A stretch of DNA of 64,000 nucleotides from Sphingobacteriaceae bacterium DW12 (GTDB taxonomy: Bacteria; Bacteroidota; Bacteroidia; Sphingobacteriales; Sphingobacteriaceae). Within the stretch, counting starts at the first letter, position 1, and every line of letters begins with the position of its first letter. The notes beneath the pieces are model-generated. The model was not told where the DNA came from. It did not search any database and saw only the letters and a list, made by a program, of their open reading frames with translations. Location: the NCBI GenBank assembly GCA_000783305.1, contig JROE01000001.1, positions 158,519 to 222,518 of the forward strand. Reading direction: 5' to 3'. This document shows, piece after piece, positions 1 through 8,439 of the stretch. Made by a program: the position numbers and the translations under genes.

Positions 1-41
1 CAAAACGGGATAAACCCCGCAAAAAGACAACAAAAATAACC

Positions 42-115
42 GCGCCTATAGCTCAGTCGGTTAGAGTAGAAGACTCATAATCTTTTGGTCCCTGGTTCGA
101 GCCCAGGTGGGCGCA
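42..115 (+). tRNA. tRNA with CAT anticodon (Met, or Ile2 read with lysidine)
   Basis: The acceptor stem GCGCCTA (42-48) pairs with TGGGCGC (108-114) with one G-T pair, followed by discriminator A115. The D arm contains AGCTCAG and the T arm contains GGTTCGAGCC. The anticodon stem GAAGA/TCTTT (69-73/81-85) holds loop CTCATAA with CAT at 76-78. CCA is not encoded. The anticodon arm and T arm resemble bacterial tRNA-Ile2 (CAT decoded as lysidine-AT) at least as much as elongator tRNA-Met, so the amino acid is left open. It does not look like an initiator. Confidence 0.93.
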
Positions 116-118
116 CAG

Positions 119-150
119 AAATCCTCATAGAAATATGGGGATTTTTTTTT
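119..150 (+). terminator. Rho-independent terminator of the tRNA
   Basis: The arms AAATCCTCATA (119-129) and TATGGGGATTT (134-144) pair with one T-G wobble around a GAAA loop, and a run of T follows. It sits 4 nt after the tRNA. Confidence 0.85.
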
Positions 151-242
151 CATTTCCACTAAAAGTTCCGCCAATACCGTACGGACTATTTTTCCAAAGA
201 AATTGATAGCATATTCCCGGTTGACGAAAAAAAACCTATTCC

Positions 243-2768
243 TTATTTTTTCAATTTCTGCAACCGCTCTTTTGCGGAAGGTATCACATCATCATCTTCC
301 GTATAATTTTCAATCACACTTTCCAATGTACTTCTCGCCTGAAGCGTATCCCCCTTGCGCAGATAGGTATCCGCCAACAGAATGAAGCTCTTCGCCACCC
401 AATAATCCTGTAACTCCATATTATTGATCACATCAAAGGCCGCCTCCTGCGCTTTATCATACTTCTTGTTTTCATACAGCAGTCGCCCCAGACGGTACCT
501 TGCCTCGGCGCTTACTGCCGTTTGGCTTTTCAGTGCCGCCAAGTTCAGCTCCTTCATCGTGGCCTCCACATTTCCTTTCTTTTGCAAGGCCATGGCGCTG
601 TACAAGTGTGCCTTGGCAATTTCCTCATCAGATGCACGACTGTAGTTCTTGATCAATTTTACATACTTATCCATCTGCTCCAAGTCACCGATTTCGAAAT
701 AGCAGATCATCAGGTTAGTTACTGCGTAGCCATAATTGTTTTTATAATCTGAATTGAGCTCTAGTTTTTTGAGGTGCACGATGGCCTCATTGTATTGTTT
801 CAAGTTTAGGTATAGAGCAGCCACAGTCATCAAAGCTTGCTCCGTATACTGGCTTGTCCAGTCGTTCAGGATAATGTTTAGGTCGTGCAGCGCTTCCTCT
901 GGATGCCCTGTATGGTATAAACTCACCCCTCGGATGAAGCGAGCATGCTTCTCCTGCCTGGGTTTCGGAAACTTATCAAAATACGCGTTGATTGCCTCCA
1001 CCGCCGCCGCGTATTGTCCTCTTGAAAATAATGTGCGGCCTGCCTGAAAAGTCAGGTTATCCTGCTCCGCGGCACTCAGATCTGTGATATTAGTGGTGGT
1101 CGCGTACCGAATATAACTCGCCGCATCCCCTTGATCCAGGTAGATGTTTTGAATAGAAAGCATCGCTTGCGATGCCTCATCGGTTGTCGCATATTCGTTC
1201 ACGATCTTCTGGAAGGTGGCCATCGCGGCTTCGGTGTCATTTTTATTGTATTGGACAAGCCCTATAGTCATCAATGCCCGAGGGACGTAGCTACTGCGCG
1301 GATACCGTTCGATCATCTTTTGCAGTCCTTGGATTGCCGTATCGTAATCCCCGGTAGTGAAATGCATATAGGGGATCTCAAACGCTACATCATCCGCATA
1401 GTTCGAACGCGGAAATTTTTCAACAACAGACTTCAGGGTATTGAGCTTCGCTTCATTGTCTCCCTGCAATCCTTGGATAATACCGTGCTGAAACAAGGCG
1501 TAATCCTGATTGGGCGCTCTATCGTTGATCAATTGGTCATAGTATTCATTTGCTCGTCCATAATTGCGTATGGACAGATACGAATCGCCTAACCGTGCGA
1601 TTACATCATAATGTATACTTTTATCCGACAAGCTTTCCTTAGATGCCAAAAAGCGTTCAAAATACTCTGCCGCCAGGCTATACTTGTTGATCCGGAATGC
1701 AGCATATGCCAATGCATAGTTCGCATAATTGTATACATTCGTGTTTCGTGCGGCAGGCAACCGCAGGAAACTAGAGAAGTTATCCACCGCTTCTTTGTAT
1801 TTTCGAACCTCATACATCGCCTCTGCCTTCCAGTATTTGGCCAGCGCTGCCATTTCCGGATCGAATTGAAATATTTCCGATCGCATAAACATCGATATAC
1901 TGTTTTCGAAAGCACGTTCGTTATAAAACTCCAATCCGCGGTAATAGGTTAACTTTTGATACACCATATCATCTTTACGCTCCCTATTGGTAAATGATTC
2001 CAACAAATATACAGCTGCCAAAAAATTGCTGCTACCCGACAAGACTTCGGCCATTCTTGTTTCCGTAGTCTCTATTTTTTTTGCATCAGGATCACGATCA
2101 CGATCTGCATTTTTCATCGCGATATATTCCTGAAGCGGCTTCAAGGCAACTTGGACCGAGTCCAATTCATATAAAACTTTACCATAGTTATACAGCCCAT
2201 CCGCTGTCAATTCTTGGTCGTAATTCATTCTGGATGCTTTATAAAACGTATTCCGTGCGCGTTGCTTATCCCCGGTCTCTAGGGCAATATGACCTAACGC
2301 AATTATCGAGCTCTGATAAAAAGCATCCAAAGGTTCCACTTTGGAAAGAATAGATGTCGCTCTTTCGTATTCGCCCGCGCGATATGCCAAGATGCCAATC
2401 CTGTTATTATCGATATTATTGCGTAAGGCATTCGGATACCTTTCTGGCAGTGGACTGTGAAAAGCTTGTCTGTAGGGGTTCCTCGCAAAATACATGCTGG
2501 CAACGGTCCGGCGCAGCTCATTTTCGAGTGTTTTTCTATCAATATTCATATCCGGACTCCGGCGGACCTTTACGGCATCGGCCAGCATCGGTCGGTAATC
2601 ACGTACCACTGCGATCGAATCAAAAACTGCTGGTTGCGTTTGATCCCGTTGGGTGGTTGGTTGCTGTTTTTCCTCTTCCTGTGCATACCCTGTCACCAGC
2701 ACAACTGAAAAGATTCCGGTAAATATATGTTTCAGATAATTACAGCCGATTGTTTTTTTCAGTATCAT
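243..2768 (-). CDS. Exported tetratricopeptide-repeat (TPR) protein, 841 aa
   Basis: A signal peptide (MILKKTIGCNYLKHIFTGIF, cleavage near the Ala-Gln about residue 30) is followed by TPR-type helical pairs over nearly the whole length. Repeats such as 'ALFQHGIIQGLQGDNEAKLN' and 'AEARYRLGRLLYENKKYDKA' show the Tyr/Ala/Gly spacing of TPRs. No catalytic domain is visible. It is probably a periplasmic or outer-membrane scaffold; large TPR proteins of this size are common single-copy genes in Bacteroidota. The start is ATG at 2766-2768. It stands alone, converging on the tRNA. The function is not known from sequence. Confidence 0.85.
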   Translation of the reverse strand: MILKKTIGCNYLKHIFTGIFSVVLVTGYAQEEEKQQPTTQRDQTQPAVFDSIAVVRDYRPMLADAVKVRRSPDMNIDRKTLENELRRTVASMYFARNPYRQAFHSPLPERYPNALRNNIDNNRIGILAYRAGEYERATSILSKVEPLDAFYQSSIIALGHIALETGDKQRARNTFYKASRMNYDQELTADGLYNYGKVLYELDSVQVALKPLQEYIAMKNADRDRDPDAKKIETTETRMAEVLSGSSNFLAAVYLLESFTNRERKDDMVYQKLTYYRGLEFYNERAFENSISMFMRSEIFQFDPEMAALAKYWKAEAMYEVRKYKEAVDNFSSFLRLPAARNTNVYNYANYALAYAAFRINKYSLAAEYFERFLASKESLSDKSIHYDVIARLGDSYLSIRNYGRANEYYDQLINDRAPNQDYALFQHGIIQGLQGDNEAKLNTLKSVVEKFPRSNYADDVAFEIPYMHFTTGDYDTAIQGLQKMIERYPRSSYVPRALMTIGLVQYNKNDTEAAMATFQKIVNEYATTDEASQAMLSIQNIYLDQGDAASYIRYATTTNITDLSAAEQDNLTFQAGRTLFSRGQYAAAVEAINAYFDKFPKPRQEKHARFIRGVSLYHTGHPEEALHDLNIILNDWTSQYTEQALMTVAALYLNLKQYNEAIVHLKKLELNSDYKNNYGYAVTNLMICYFEIGDLEQMDKYVKLIKNYSRASDEEIAKAHLYSAMALQKKGNVEATMKELNLAALKSQTAVSAEARYRLGRLLYENKKYDKAQEAAFDVINNMELQDYWVAKSFILLADTYLRKGDTLQARSTLESVIENYTEDDDVIPSAKERLQKLKK

Positions 2769-3238
2769 CTTTCGTACGTATTTCTATGTTTCTCCAAACG
2801 TTCCTTCGCTGGGGGAATAATAGCGATATGGTAATCCCCCCTTAACGTGCGATACTCAAAACTAAAAAATTCCAATCACAATTAGGTGAATTGTCCGTAA
2901 AAAGGCCGTGTCAATCCCCTAACATTTAAGATTATTGAAGCTTACAATTATGCTACAAGCTGAAATATCGTGGGTTTATTTTTTTTATATACGGGGTCAA
3001 TGTATCAGAAATACCACTTTTTTGATTTTTTATTTAATAAATCAAAACGACACCTAATCCTGTTTGGGCATACCCTGGCTCCCGTGAATGCAACCTTTAA
3101 GAATAGATATCGGAGTTCCTCCGGCCTCTATTATAAAGGGCAGCCTGACTTTGATATGTTCATAAATAGGATGAACGAATGCCTTGAAAAGCGCTAATGC
3201 TTAATTAATGAGATCTTTTTACAGCGATATAAAATCAA
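2769..3238. other. Intergenic region, no convincing gene
   Basis: The region separates the minus-strand TPR gene from rsgA. A 75-codon frame opens at a GTG (2970-3197, plus strand). It has no recognisable domain or promoter and reads as chance, so it is not called. Confidence 0.5.
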
Positions 3239-3267
3239 TTGTTTCTGCGCAAATTTTACTATCTTCG
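3239..3267 (+). promoter_or_regulatory. Probable Bacteroidota-type promoter upstream of rsgA
   Basis: TTG (3239-3241), 18 nt, then TATCTTCG (3260-3267) is one base off the TAnnTTTG consensus. The predicted start near 3274 leaves an rsgA leader of about 180 nt. The leader contains a 17-codon ORF beginning ATGCAAAAACAACTATTC at 3274. Confidence 0.5.
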
Positions 3268-3454
3268 TATCTCATGCAAAAACAACTATTCACATATTAT
3301 AGTTTAGCAATTGGAATGATTGCCTAATTCCGGGTGTCCTGTTCCTGAAGTTGCCGATTGGTAGTCCCATGCTATCAAAGGTGATTGGTATGGAGCAAAT
3401 CACTCGGATGACAGAAATTAAGCAATTCTATTTCATCATTTTAAATTATATGTA

Positions 3455-4507
3455 GTGAATAACTTATCATTTTATGGTTGGAACGACGAACTGTTTCAAC
3501 TAAAACAGATATCACCATACAAACATCTTCTTCATGGTCGGGTTTCGGCCGTAAACAGGACCAATTATGAAGTCATCACCGAGCTGGGTCTGCTGGTATG
3601 CGAATTAAGCGGCAATTTACTCTATAGCAAGTCATTATTTGAGCTTCCCTGTGTGGGTGATTGGATTATCGTTCAATCTTTTGACGATAACCAAGGGATA
3701 ATAGTTGATATTTTACCACGTAAAAATACAATGTACCGAAGAAAGAGCGGTAGCATATCCGACAAACAAGCTATTGCAGCCTATATTGACAAAGTATTTA
3801 TCGTTCAAAGTCTCGATGCAAATTTCAATATTCGCAGAGTAGAACGCTTTATAGTTCAGGTATTAGAGGAAAATATCCAACCGGTGTTGATACTCACCAA
3901 GTCTGACCTAGAGTTTAGTCGCCATTTGGTAGATGAATCGCTGAGCCATATTGTCAACAAGATGCCCGTCTTTTTCACAAGTATTCTTTCACCTGACACC
4001 ATACTCCCTATTAGAAAATTTATCAAGCAAGGAGAGTCGATTGTACTCGTAGGGTCATCCGGTGTCGGGAAAAGTTCTTTGATTAATATCTTATGTGAGC
4101 GCACGGTTTTTCTGACATCTCAGGTAAGTAAGTCCTCAGGCAAGGGACGACATACATCTACCCGTCGGGATATGGTATTAATGGAAGGTGGTGGTGTTTT
4201 AATAGATACACCAGGTGTAAGGGAATTTGGGTTAGCATCGGATAATCCGGAGGTGCTGGCTGATATCTTGGATGTTTCTGATTTTAAGGACTCCTGTCGT
4301 TTTGATAATTGTAAGCATGAAGGAGAACCCGGTTGTGCGGTTATTGAAGCTGTCAATAAAGGTCTCTTAGCCAAAGCAGTTTATCAGAGTTATCTCAAGC
4401 TTCGAAAAGAATCCAGGTATTTTTCTACTTCTGAACATGAAAGACGTAAACGGGATAAGTCTTTTGCCAGAATTGGAAAGGAGGCTAAGCGAATCAAAAA
4501 GCGGTAA
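3455..4507 (+). CDS. rsgA: Ribosome small subunit-dependent GTPase A
   Basis: RsgA is a circularly permuted GTPase that checks late 30S maturation in the cytoplasm. In order: an N-terminal OB-fold region, G4-like TKSD (about residues 147-150), the P-loop GSSGVGKSSLIN (about 199-210), G3 DTPGVREFG (about 250), and the C-terminal zinc motif CRFDNCKHEGEPGC. The G4-G1-G3 order is diagnostic of the permuted YjeQ/RsgA family. The length of 350 aa is normal. The start is GTG at 3455 and no in-frame ATG lies close upstream. A strong terminator follows, so it is transcribed as a single gene. Confidence 0.95.
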   Translation: MNNLSFYGWNDELFQLKQISPYKHLLHGRVSAVNRTNYEVITELGLLVCELSGNLLYSKSLFELPCVGDWIIVQSFDDNQGIIVDILPRKNTMYRRKSGSISDKQAIAAYIDKVFIVQSLDANFNIRRVERFIVQVLEENIQPVLILTKSDLEFSRHLVDESLSHIVNKMPVFFTSILSPDTILPIRKFIKQGESIVLVGSSGVGKSSLINILCERTVFLTSQVSKSSGKGRHTSTRRDMVLMEGGGVLIDTPGVREFGLASDNPEVLADILDVSDFKDSCRFDNCKHEGEPGCAVIEAVNKGLLAKAVYQSYLKLRKESRYFSTSEHERRKRDKSFARIGKEAKRIKKR

Positions 4508-4525
4508 TTTTTTTTGATGTATCAC

Positions 4526-4560
4526 AGGTGTTCCAAATAAAATTGGAACACCTTTTTTTT
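4526..4560 (+). terminator. rsgA: Rho-independent terminator after rsgA
   Basis: A perfect 11-bp stem AGGTGTTCCAA/TTGGAACACCT (4526-4536/4543-4553) with a 6-nt loop runs into eight T. Confidence 0.9.
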
Positions 4561-4576
4561 GTGTTAATATCTTCAC

Positions 4577-4637
4577 TTGGTCCCCTCTTCGAGCCCTGGT
4601 GGGTGCGTCCCAAATCCTCACCGCAATGTGGGGGGGG
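4577..4637 (+). repeat. Degenerate duplicate of the tRNA 3' end and its terminator
   Basis: TTGGTCCCC-TCTTCGAGCCC followed by a GGTGGG stretch and AAATCCTCA matches bases 85-140 of the tRNA region, including the first terminator arm. The second arm has decayed to a G run. No acceptor 5' half is present, so this is a fragment, not a tRNA gene. It lies in the same orientation as the tRNA. Confidence 0.75.
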
Positions 4638-4740
4638 GGTGGTTCACCGGCATTTGCCCTTTATTTGTCCATTTGCATCCATCCGAACAGCTGCTCGTCG
4701 TCGGTGCCTTATCCTTGTATCGTATCAAAAAAATATACAT

Positions 4741-5436
4741 ATGAAGACAATGAACACATTCCACAGCGCCATTGCACCCACACTGGGGTGGGCCATCGGC
4801 GGCATCCTATTCGCAAGCGCATTCCTTTCTACAAATGGCTATGCCGTACCTCCTACCCATGCAAGCATTATTGTGCAGCAGCACACTTCGCTCGCTACCA
4901 CCACATCCCTGCAGCAGTTTGTCGGGTATTACCAGCTCCCTAATAAAGTGGCTTTCATTCGATTTGAGGTAAAAGGCAATGTCCTATTCGCTACGCAGCT
5001 ATGGGACAACAAAGTGTATGAGCTCGCCCAGCTTGACGAGACCCATTTCGAATCAAAGAAGGAAGGCCACAAAGTCGAGTTCCTCAAGGACAGTTCCGGT
5101 CAGTTTACTTCCGCCAAGATATTGGGGCGCATCACTACTGTAAAGGTCGGCTTTGACCCCACTACGGTCAAGCAGCTATCCGCAGCCCAGCTCAAGCAGC
5201 TTGAAGGGACGTATACCTTCAAGGACGACAACACCCTCAAGCTCAATATCCGATCTTCAGCAAGTGGGCTCACGGTAAAGCAGCTCTGGGACAATAAAGA
5301 AATAGCCTTTACCCCTAGATCCGAAACGTTCTTCGTCAATGCCGACGGCACCTTTCCACTTACATTTTCAGTAAGCAGTGGAGCAGCCACGCAGGTCACC
5401 TGCTTTGAAGACGATGTCTGGTTCAAAGCACAATAG
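4741..5436 (+). CDS. Secreted two-repeat beta-rich protein, DUF3471-like
   Basis: Signal peptide MKTMNTFHSAIAPTLGWAIG..., cleaved near the Tyr-Ala of 'NGYAVPP'. The mature protein carries two copies of a roughly 75-residue module. Copy 1 is 'FVGYYQLPNKVAFIRFEVKG' with 'LFATQLWDNK'; copy 2 is 'LEGTYTFKDDNTLKLNI' with 'LTVKQLWDNKEIAF'. The 'G-Y/T-Y ... LW/DNK' layout matches the small beta domain often fused to serine hydrolases as DUF3471, here standing alone. The ATG at 4741 is chosen because the signal peptide begins there; the frame is open further upstream only through the tRNA-like debris. Six bases separate it from the next gene, so the two are probably co-transcribed. Role unknown. Confidence 0.75.
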   Translation: MKTMNTFHSAIAPTLGWAIGGILFASAFLSTNGYAVPPTHASIIVQQHTSLATTTSLQQFVGYYQLPNKVAFIRFEVKGNVLFATQLWDNKVYELAQLDETHFESKKEGHKVEFLKDSSGQFTSAKILGRITTVKVGFDPTTVKQLSAAQLKQLEGTYTFKDDNTLKLNIRSSASGLTVKQLWDNKEIAFTPRSETFFVNADGTFPLTFSVSSGAATQVTCFEDDVWFKAQ

Positions 5437-5442
5437 GCAGCC

Positions 5443-6369
5443 ATGATACGACAGGCGCTCTATCGACTTCTTATTCTGTGGCCTATGCTCGTCCTTTGCA
5501 CATCCAAAGGGCTAGCGCAGCAAGTAGCAGACGAAAATTTCCACTACTCGATACCTGCCCCTATGTACGCGGCTAGCAGTGGCTCGCTGATTGTATTCGA
5601 TGAGGCCCATAATAATGCCTCTACCCTCAGGGGCGTCTATTCTCCATTCGCTACCCTGCTCAGGAGCGATGGTTATCAGGTAGTAAGTAGCAAAGAGCCT
5701 GTAAGTTCAGGCCTCTTAGAAGAAGCAAATATTTATGTCACGGTCAATGCCATGTACGATCTCGAAGATTGGAATCTACCCGCGCGATCCGCTTTTTCGG
5801 CCGATGAGATCAACCAACTCGTCAACTGGGTGACCGACGGCGGAAGCTTATTACTCGTTACAGACCATATGCCGTGCGGGGCCTCCGTCCATGAGTTGGC
5901 CGCACGATTTGGGTTCAACATCATCAACGGTTTCGCCCTCCGAAAGGATGGGATGCCTGAAATATTCTCCAGGGAGCGAAATACATTGCTGTCCAATGAC
6001 ATCACCAGCCCTGCAGGCCGAGAGATAGACAGCATTATGTGTTGGGGAGGTACAGGGTTTATTGCCCCTTCGGATGCCCAAGTTATCTCCCAATTAGGAG
6101 ACGATTACAACCTCTACCTTCCCAGCGACGTCGCCCAAATCAAGAAGCCCCTCCCCGACACCCTTCCCTATATTTCGGGAAGAGGGCTCGTCAATGGCGC
6201 CTATCTCCACTTTGGCAAAGGTCGTATTGTCATATTTGGGGATGGCGCCCCTTTCTCGGCACAGCTACATGGTATCAAAAGTGCAAAAAGAGGGATGAAT
6301 CATCCTTCCGCTATGCACAATGCCCCATTTCTGCTCCACATTATACACTGGTTGGACCGAAAATTATAA
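5443..6369 (+). CDS. Exported DUF4350/glutamine-amidotransferase-fold protein
   Basis: Signal peptide 'MIRQALYRLLILWPMLVLC', cleaved after LAQ. The rest resembles the class I amidotransferase-like fold used for DUF4350: 'GSLIVFDEAHNNASTL', 'ANIYVTVNAMY', 'LVNWVTDGGSLLLVTDHMP', and near the C terminus 'GKGRIVIFGDGAPFSAQ'. Such proteins cap or sense small ligands in the periplasm, and a catalytic triad is not evident. It forms a two-gene unit with the preceding secreted protein and ends in a shared terminator. The family assignment is moderately sure; the function is not known. Confidence 0.75.
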   Translation: MIRQALYRLLILWPMLVLCTSKGLAQQVADENFHYSIPAPMYAASSGSLIVFDEAHNNASTLRGVYSPFATLLRSDGYQVVSSKEPVSSGLLEEANIYVTVNAMYDLEDWNLPARSAFSADEINQLVNWVTDGGSLLLVTDHMPCGASVHELAARFGFNIINGFALRKDGMPEIFSRERNTLLSNDITSPAGREIDSIMCWGGTGFIAPSDAQVISQLGDDYNLYLPSDVAQIKKPLPDTLPYISGRGLVNGAYLHFGKGRIVIFGDGAPFSAQLHGIKSAKRGMNHPSAMHNAPFLLHIIHWLDRKL

Positions 6370-6403
6370 CCAAACTACCCCGCTACAGGCGAGTGCAAAC
6401 GAC

Positions 6404-6442
6404 AAAATCCGTTTTTCGATATTGAAAAACGGATTTTCTTTT
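6404..6442. terminator. Bidirectional terminator between convergent genes
   Basis: A perfect 14-bp stem AAAATCCGTTTTTC/GAAAAACGGATTTT (6404-6417/6424-6437) with loop GATATT has T tracts on both strands. Confidence 0.9.
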
Positions 6443-6476
6443 AACCAATGCTTATCGGGATACTGTCGCCAGCACC

Positions 6477-7805
6477 CTATTTCTTACTGATAGTATTTTT
6501 ATAGATCTGTCCATCCTTCATGATCAGCAGAAAGTTCTTTTCTGGATTTGCAATCACAGCAAGGTCTTTCAACGGGTTGCCATCCACCAATAGCAGGTCC
6601 GCCAGCGCCTGCTCTTCGACGACCCCCAGTTTTCCAGGATAAGGACTACGCAGGCCCGACATCTGCAAGAGCTCTCCATTATCCTGTGTGATCATTTTTA
6701 AGATTTCTCCATTCGTAAACCACTTTTGGAGGCGCAGTATGTAGCTATTTTGATCATCGTTCAATTCCGGTTCGAAGAGGAAGTCCGTCCCCCAGGCCAA
6801 TTTTACCCCCAATTTCTTCGCCAATGGCCATACTTTATCCTGTCCGTCCAATACCGGCTTGCGTTTCGCCTTGCGTTGCGCATCCATATTGTCGTTATTA
6901 TCCATTAGATTTTGAAGGCTGAGCCACACATTTTTCTCGGCCAGCAATTTCAGCGTTTCCTCATCCAGCATCTGACCGTGTTCTATTGATTTCACACCCG
7001 CCTCTACCGCACGTTGCACAGCCCTAGGCGTGTACGCATGCACCATCACATAGGTCCCCCAATCTTCGGCAGCCTCTACGGCCGCCTTCATTTCGTCAAG
7101 CGTATATTGCGTCACATCGATTGGGTCATAGGCAGAGGATGTGCCACCACCTGCCATTAGCTTGATCTGGCTCGCCCCAAAGCGCAGGTTCTCTCGTACC
7201 GCGGTCAATACCTCGTCACGACCATCCGCTATGAAGGTAGCCCCATAGCGCTCTGCCCTGGATACCATCCCAAAGAAGCGACGCGAGCGTTCCTCCGGCG
7301 TCCTAAAATCACCATGTCCCGCCGTTTGGCTTATCGTGGCCCCCGAAGCCCATACCCGTGGCCCCACCAGTTGCCCTTTGTCTATAGCCGCTTTCAACGG
7401 AAAAATAGGGCCACCAGCATCCCGCACGCTCGTAAACCCACGCAAGAGCATCTTTGCGGCAGATGTTCCCACTTTGTCCACCAAAAATTCTTCCGACATA
7501 TCACTGGTCATCATCTGCGGCATGGTGAGTGCTCCAAATACCAAGTGCACGTGCACGTCGATTAGGCCTGGCATCAAGGTCTTGCCTTTACCGTTGATCT
7601 TGATTACCTCTTTATCCTGCACCGCAATAGGCGATGAGCTGATTTTCTCGATTACATTGCCCGATATCAATACATTCATGGGTGCCGTAAGGTCTGCTGC
7701 CCGATGGTCCAGAAGCCTGACATTCTCCAACAACACATGTTTGGTCTGCGCCATCGTAGTCGAAAAACTGGCAAAAAGAAAAGCAAAAGCTAATATTGGT
7801 CTCAT
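6477..7805 (-). CDS. Exported metal-dependent amidohydrolase (imidazolonepropionase-like/Xaa-Pro dipeptidase-like)
   Basis: A TIM-barrel amidohydrolase in the TolB-associated/'imidazolonepropionase-like' group. Metal ligands are visible as 'GLIDVHVHLVFG', 'IKLMAGGG' (the usual bridging Lys position), 'VMVHAYTPRAV', 'IEHGQMLDEE' and 'LAWGTDFLFE'. The substrate, probably a dipeptide or small amide, cannot be read from the sequence. The start is set at the ATG of 7803-7805, giving signal peptide MRPILAFAFLFASFSTTMAQ; the frame extends three codons further only to a TTG. About 442 aa is normal. It converges with the upstream secreted pair. Confidence 0.9.
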   Translation of the reverse strand: MRPILAFAFLFASFSTTMAQTKHVLLENVRLLDHRAADLTAPMNVLISGNVIEKISSSPIAVQDKEVIKINGKGKTLMPGLIDVHVHLVFGALTMPQMMTSDMSEEFLVDKVGTSAAKMLLRGFTSVRDAGGPIFPLKAAIDKGQLVGPRVWASGATISQTAGHGDFRTPEERSRRFFGMVSRAERYGATFIADGRDEVLTAVRENLRFGASQIKLMAGGGTSSAYDPIDVTQYTLDEMKAAVEAAEDWGTYVMVHAYTPRAVQRAVEAGVKSIEHGQMLDEETLKLLAEKNVWLSLQNLMDNNDNMDAQRKAKRKPVLDGQDKVWPLAKKLGVKLAWGTDFLFEPELNDDQNSYILRLQKWFTNGEILKMITQDNGELLQMSGLRSPYPGKLGVVEEQALADLLLVDGNPLKDLAVIANPEKNFLLIMKDGQIYKNTISKK

Positions 7806-7974
7806 ATCTATCAAGTTATTCGTTCATTGAATTGTTCGTTTGTCGAGGCATTCTAAAAAAATAAGATTAAAATACTGGATAATTGATTTTATTCTTAGGT
7901 ACCAAGATACGTCTTTTTTGTACAAAGACAATTTATTTTGAAATCCATTCCTTACTAACTATAGTGGGGCACAT

Positions 7975-8032
7975 TTCTTATGTCCCTCGCAGGGACATCC
8001 GCTACTTTGCATAGCAATAGCATTTATAAGAA
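7975..8032. repeat. Compact three-way-junction palindromic element
   Basis: Outer arms TTCTTAT/ATAAGAA (7975-7981/8026-8032) enclose hairpin TGTCCCT-CGC-AGGGACA (7981-7997) and a second hairpin GCTA..TTGC-ATA-GCAA-TAGC (8001-8021). It sits in a 634-bp gene-free stretch (7806-8439), where nothing else was recognised. It may be a REP/MITE-like element or a structured RNA. Confidence 0.5.
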
Positions 8033-8439
8033 AAGACCTCGTTTTATATGTAGCCCTCTTTTTGTATCTAATTTTTAGGCGCCAATCTATTGATATGTGG
8101 CGTATCCCACATCGTTACAATGTCATCCAAAGCGCACCAGTTCTTAATTCAAAAAAAAGGCATTCCAATGCATCTTTGCGAATACGGCGGTAGCATCCTT
8201 AGGCAGGGAGCTTCAGAAGTTGAGCCAAATAGCTAATTCAAATTATAGCCATCGGCCCTGTCGAGCAAATACTACAAAAACCTAAATAGATAGTTGAATA
8301 TATCATGGTTAAACAGCTTATTTCAAACCTATTTGATACATTAACCGTGTTAATTAACCCAATTAAATACCATTATTCACCTCATCAAAAATGATGCTGT
8401 CTACACATGTTGTCAGCTATATAGCCATTTCATTACGCT

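Noticed and set aside
2970..3197. 75-codon plus-strand ORF starting at GTG
   Set aside because: No promoter, no domain, atypical composition, in the rsgA upstream region.
4577..4637. A second complete tRNA gene
   Set aside because: Only the 3' half is present, with mismatches in the T arm and no 5' acceptor strand or anticodon.
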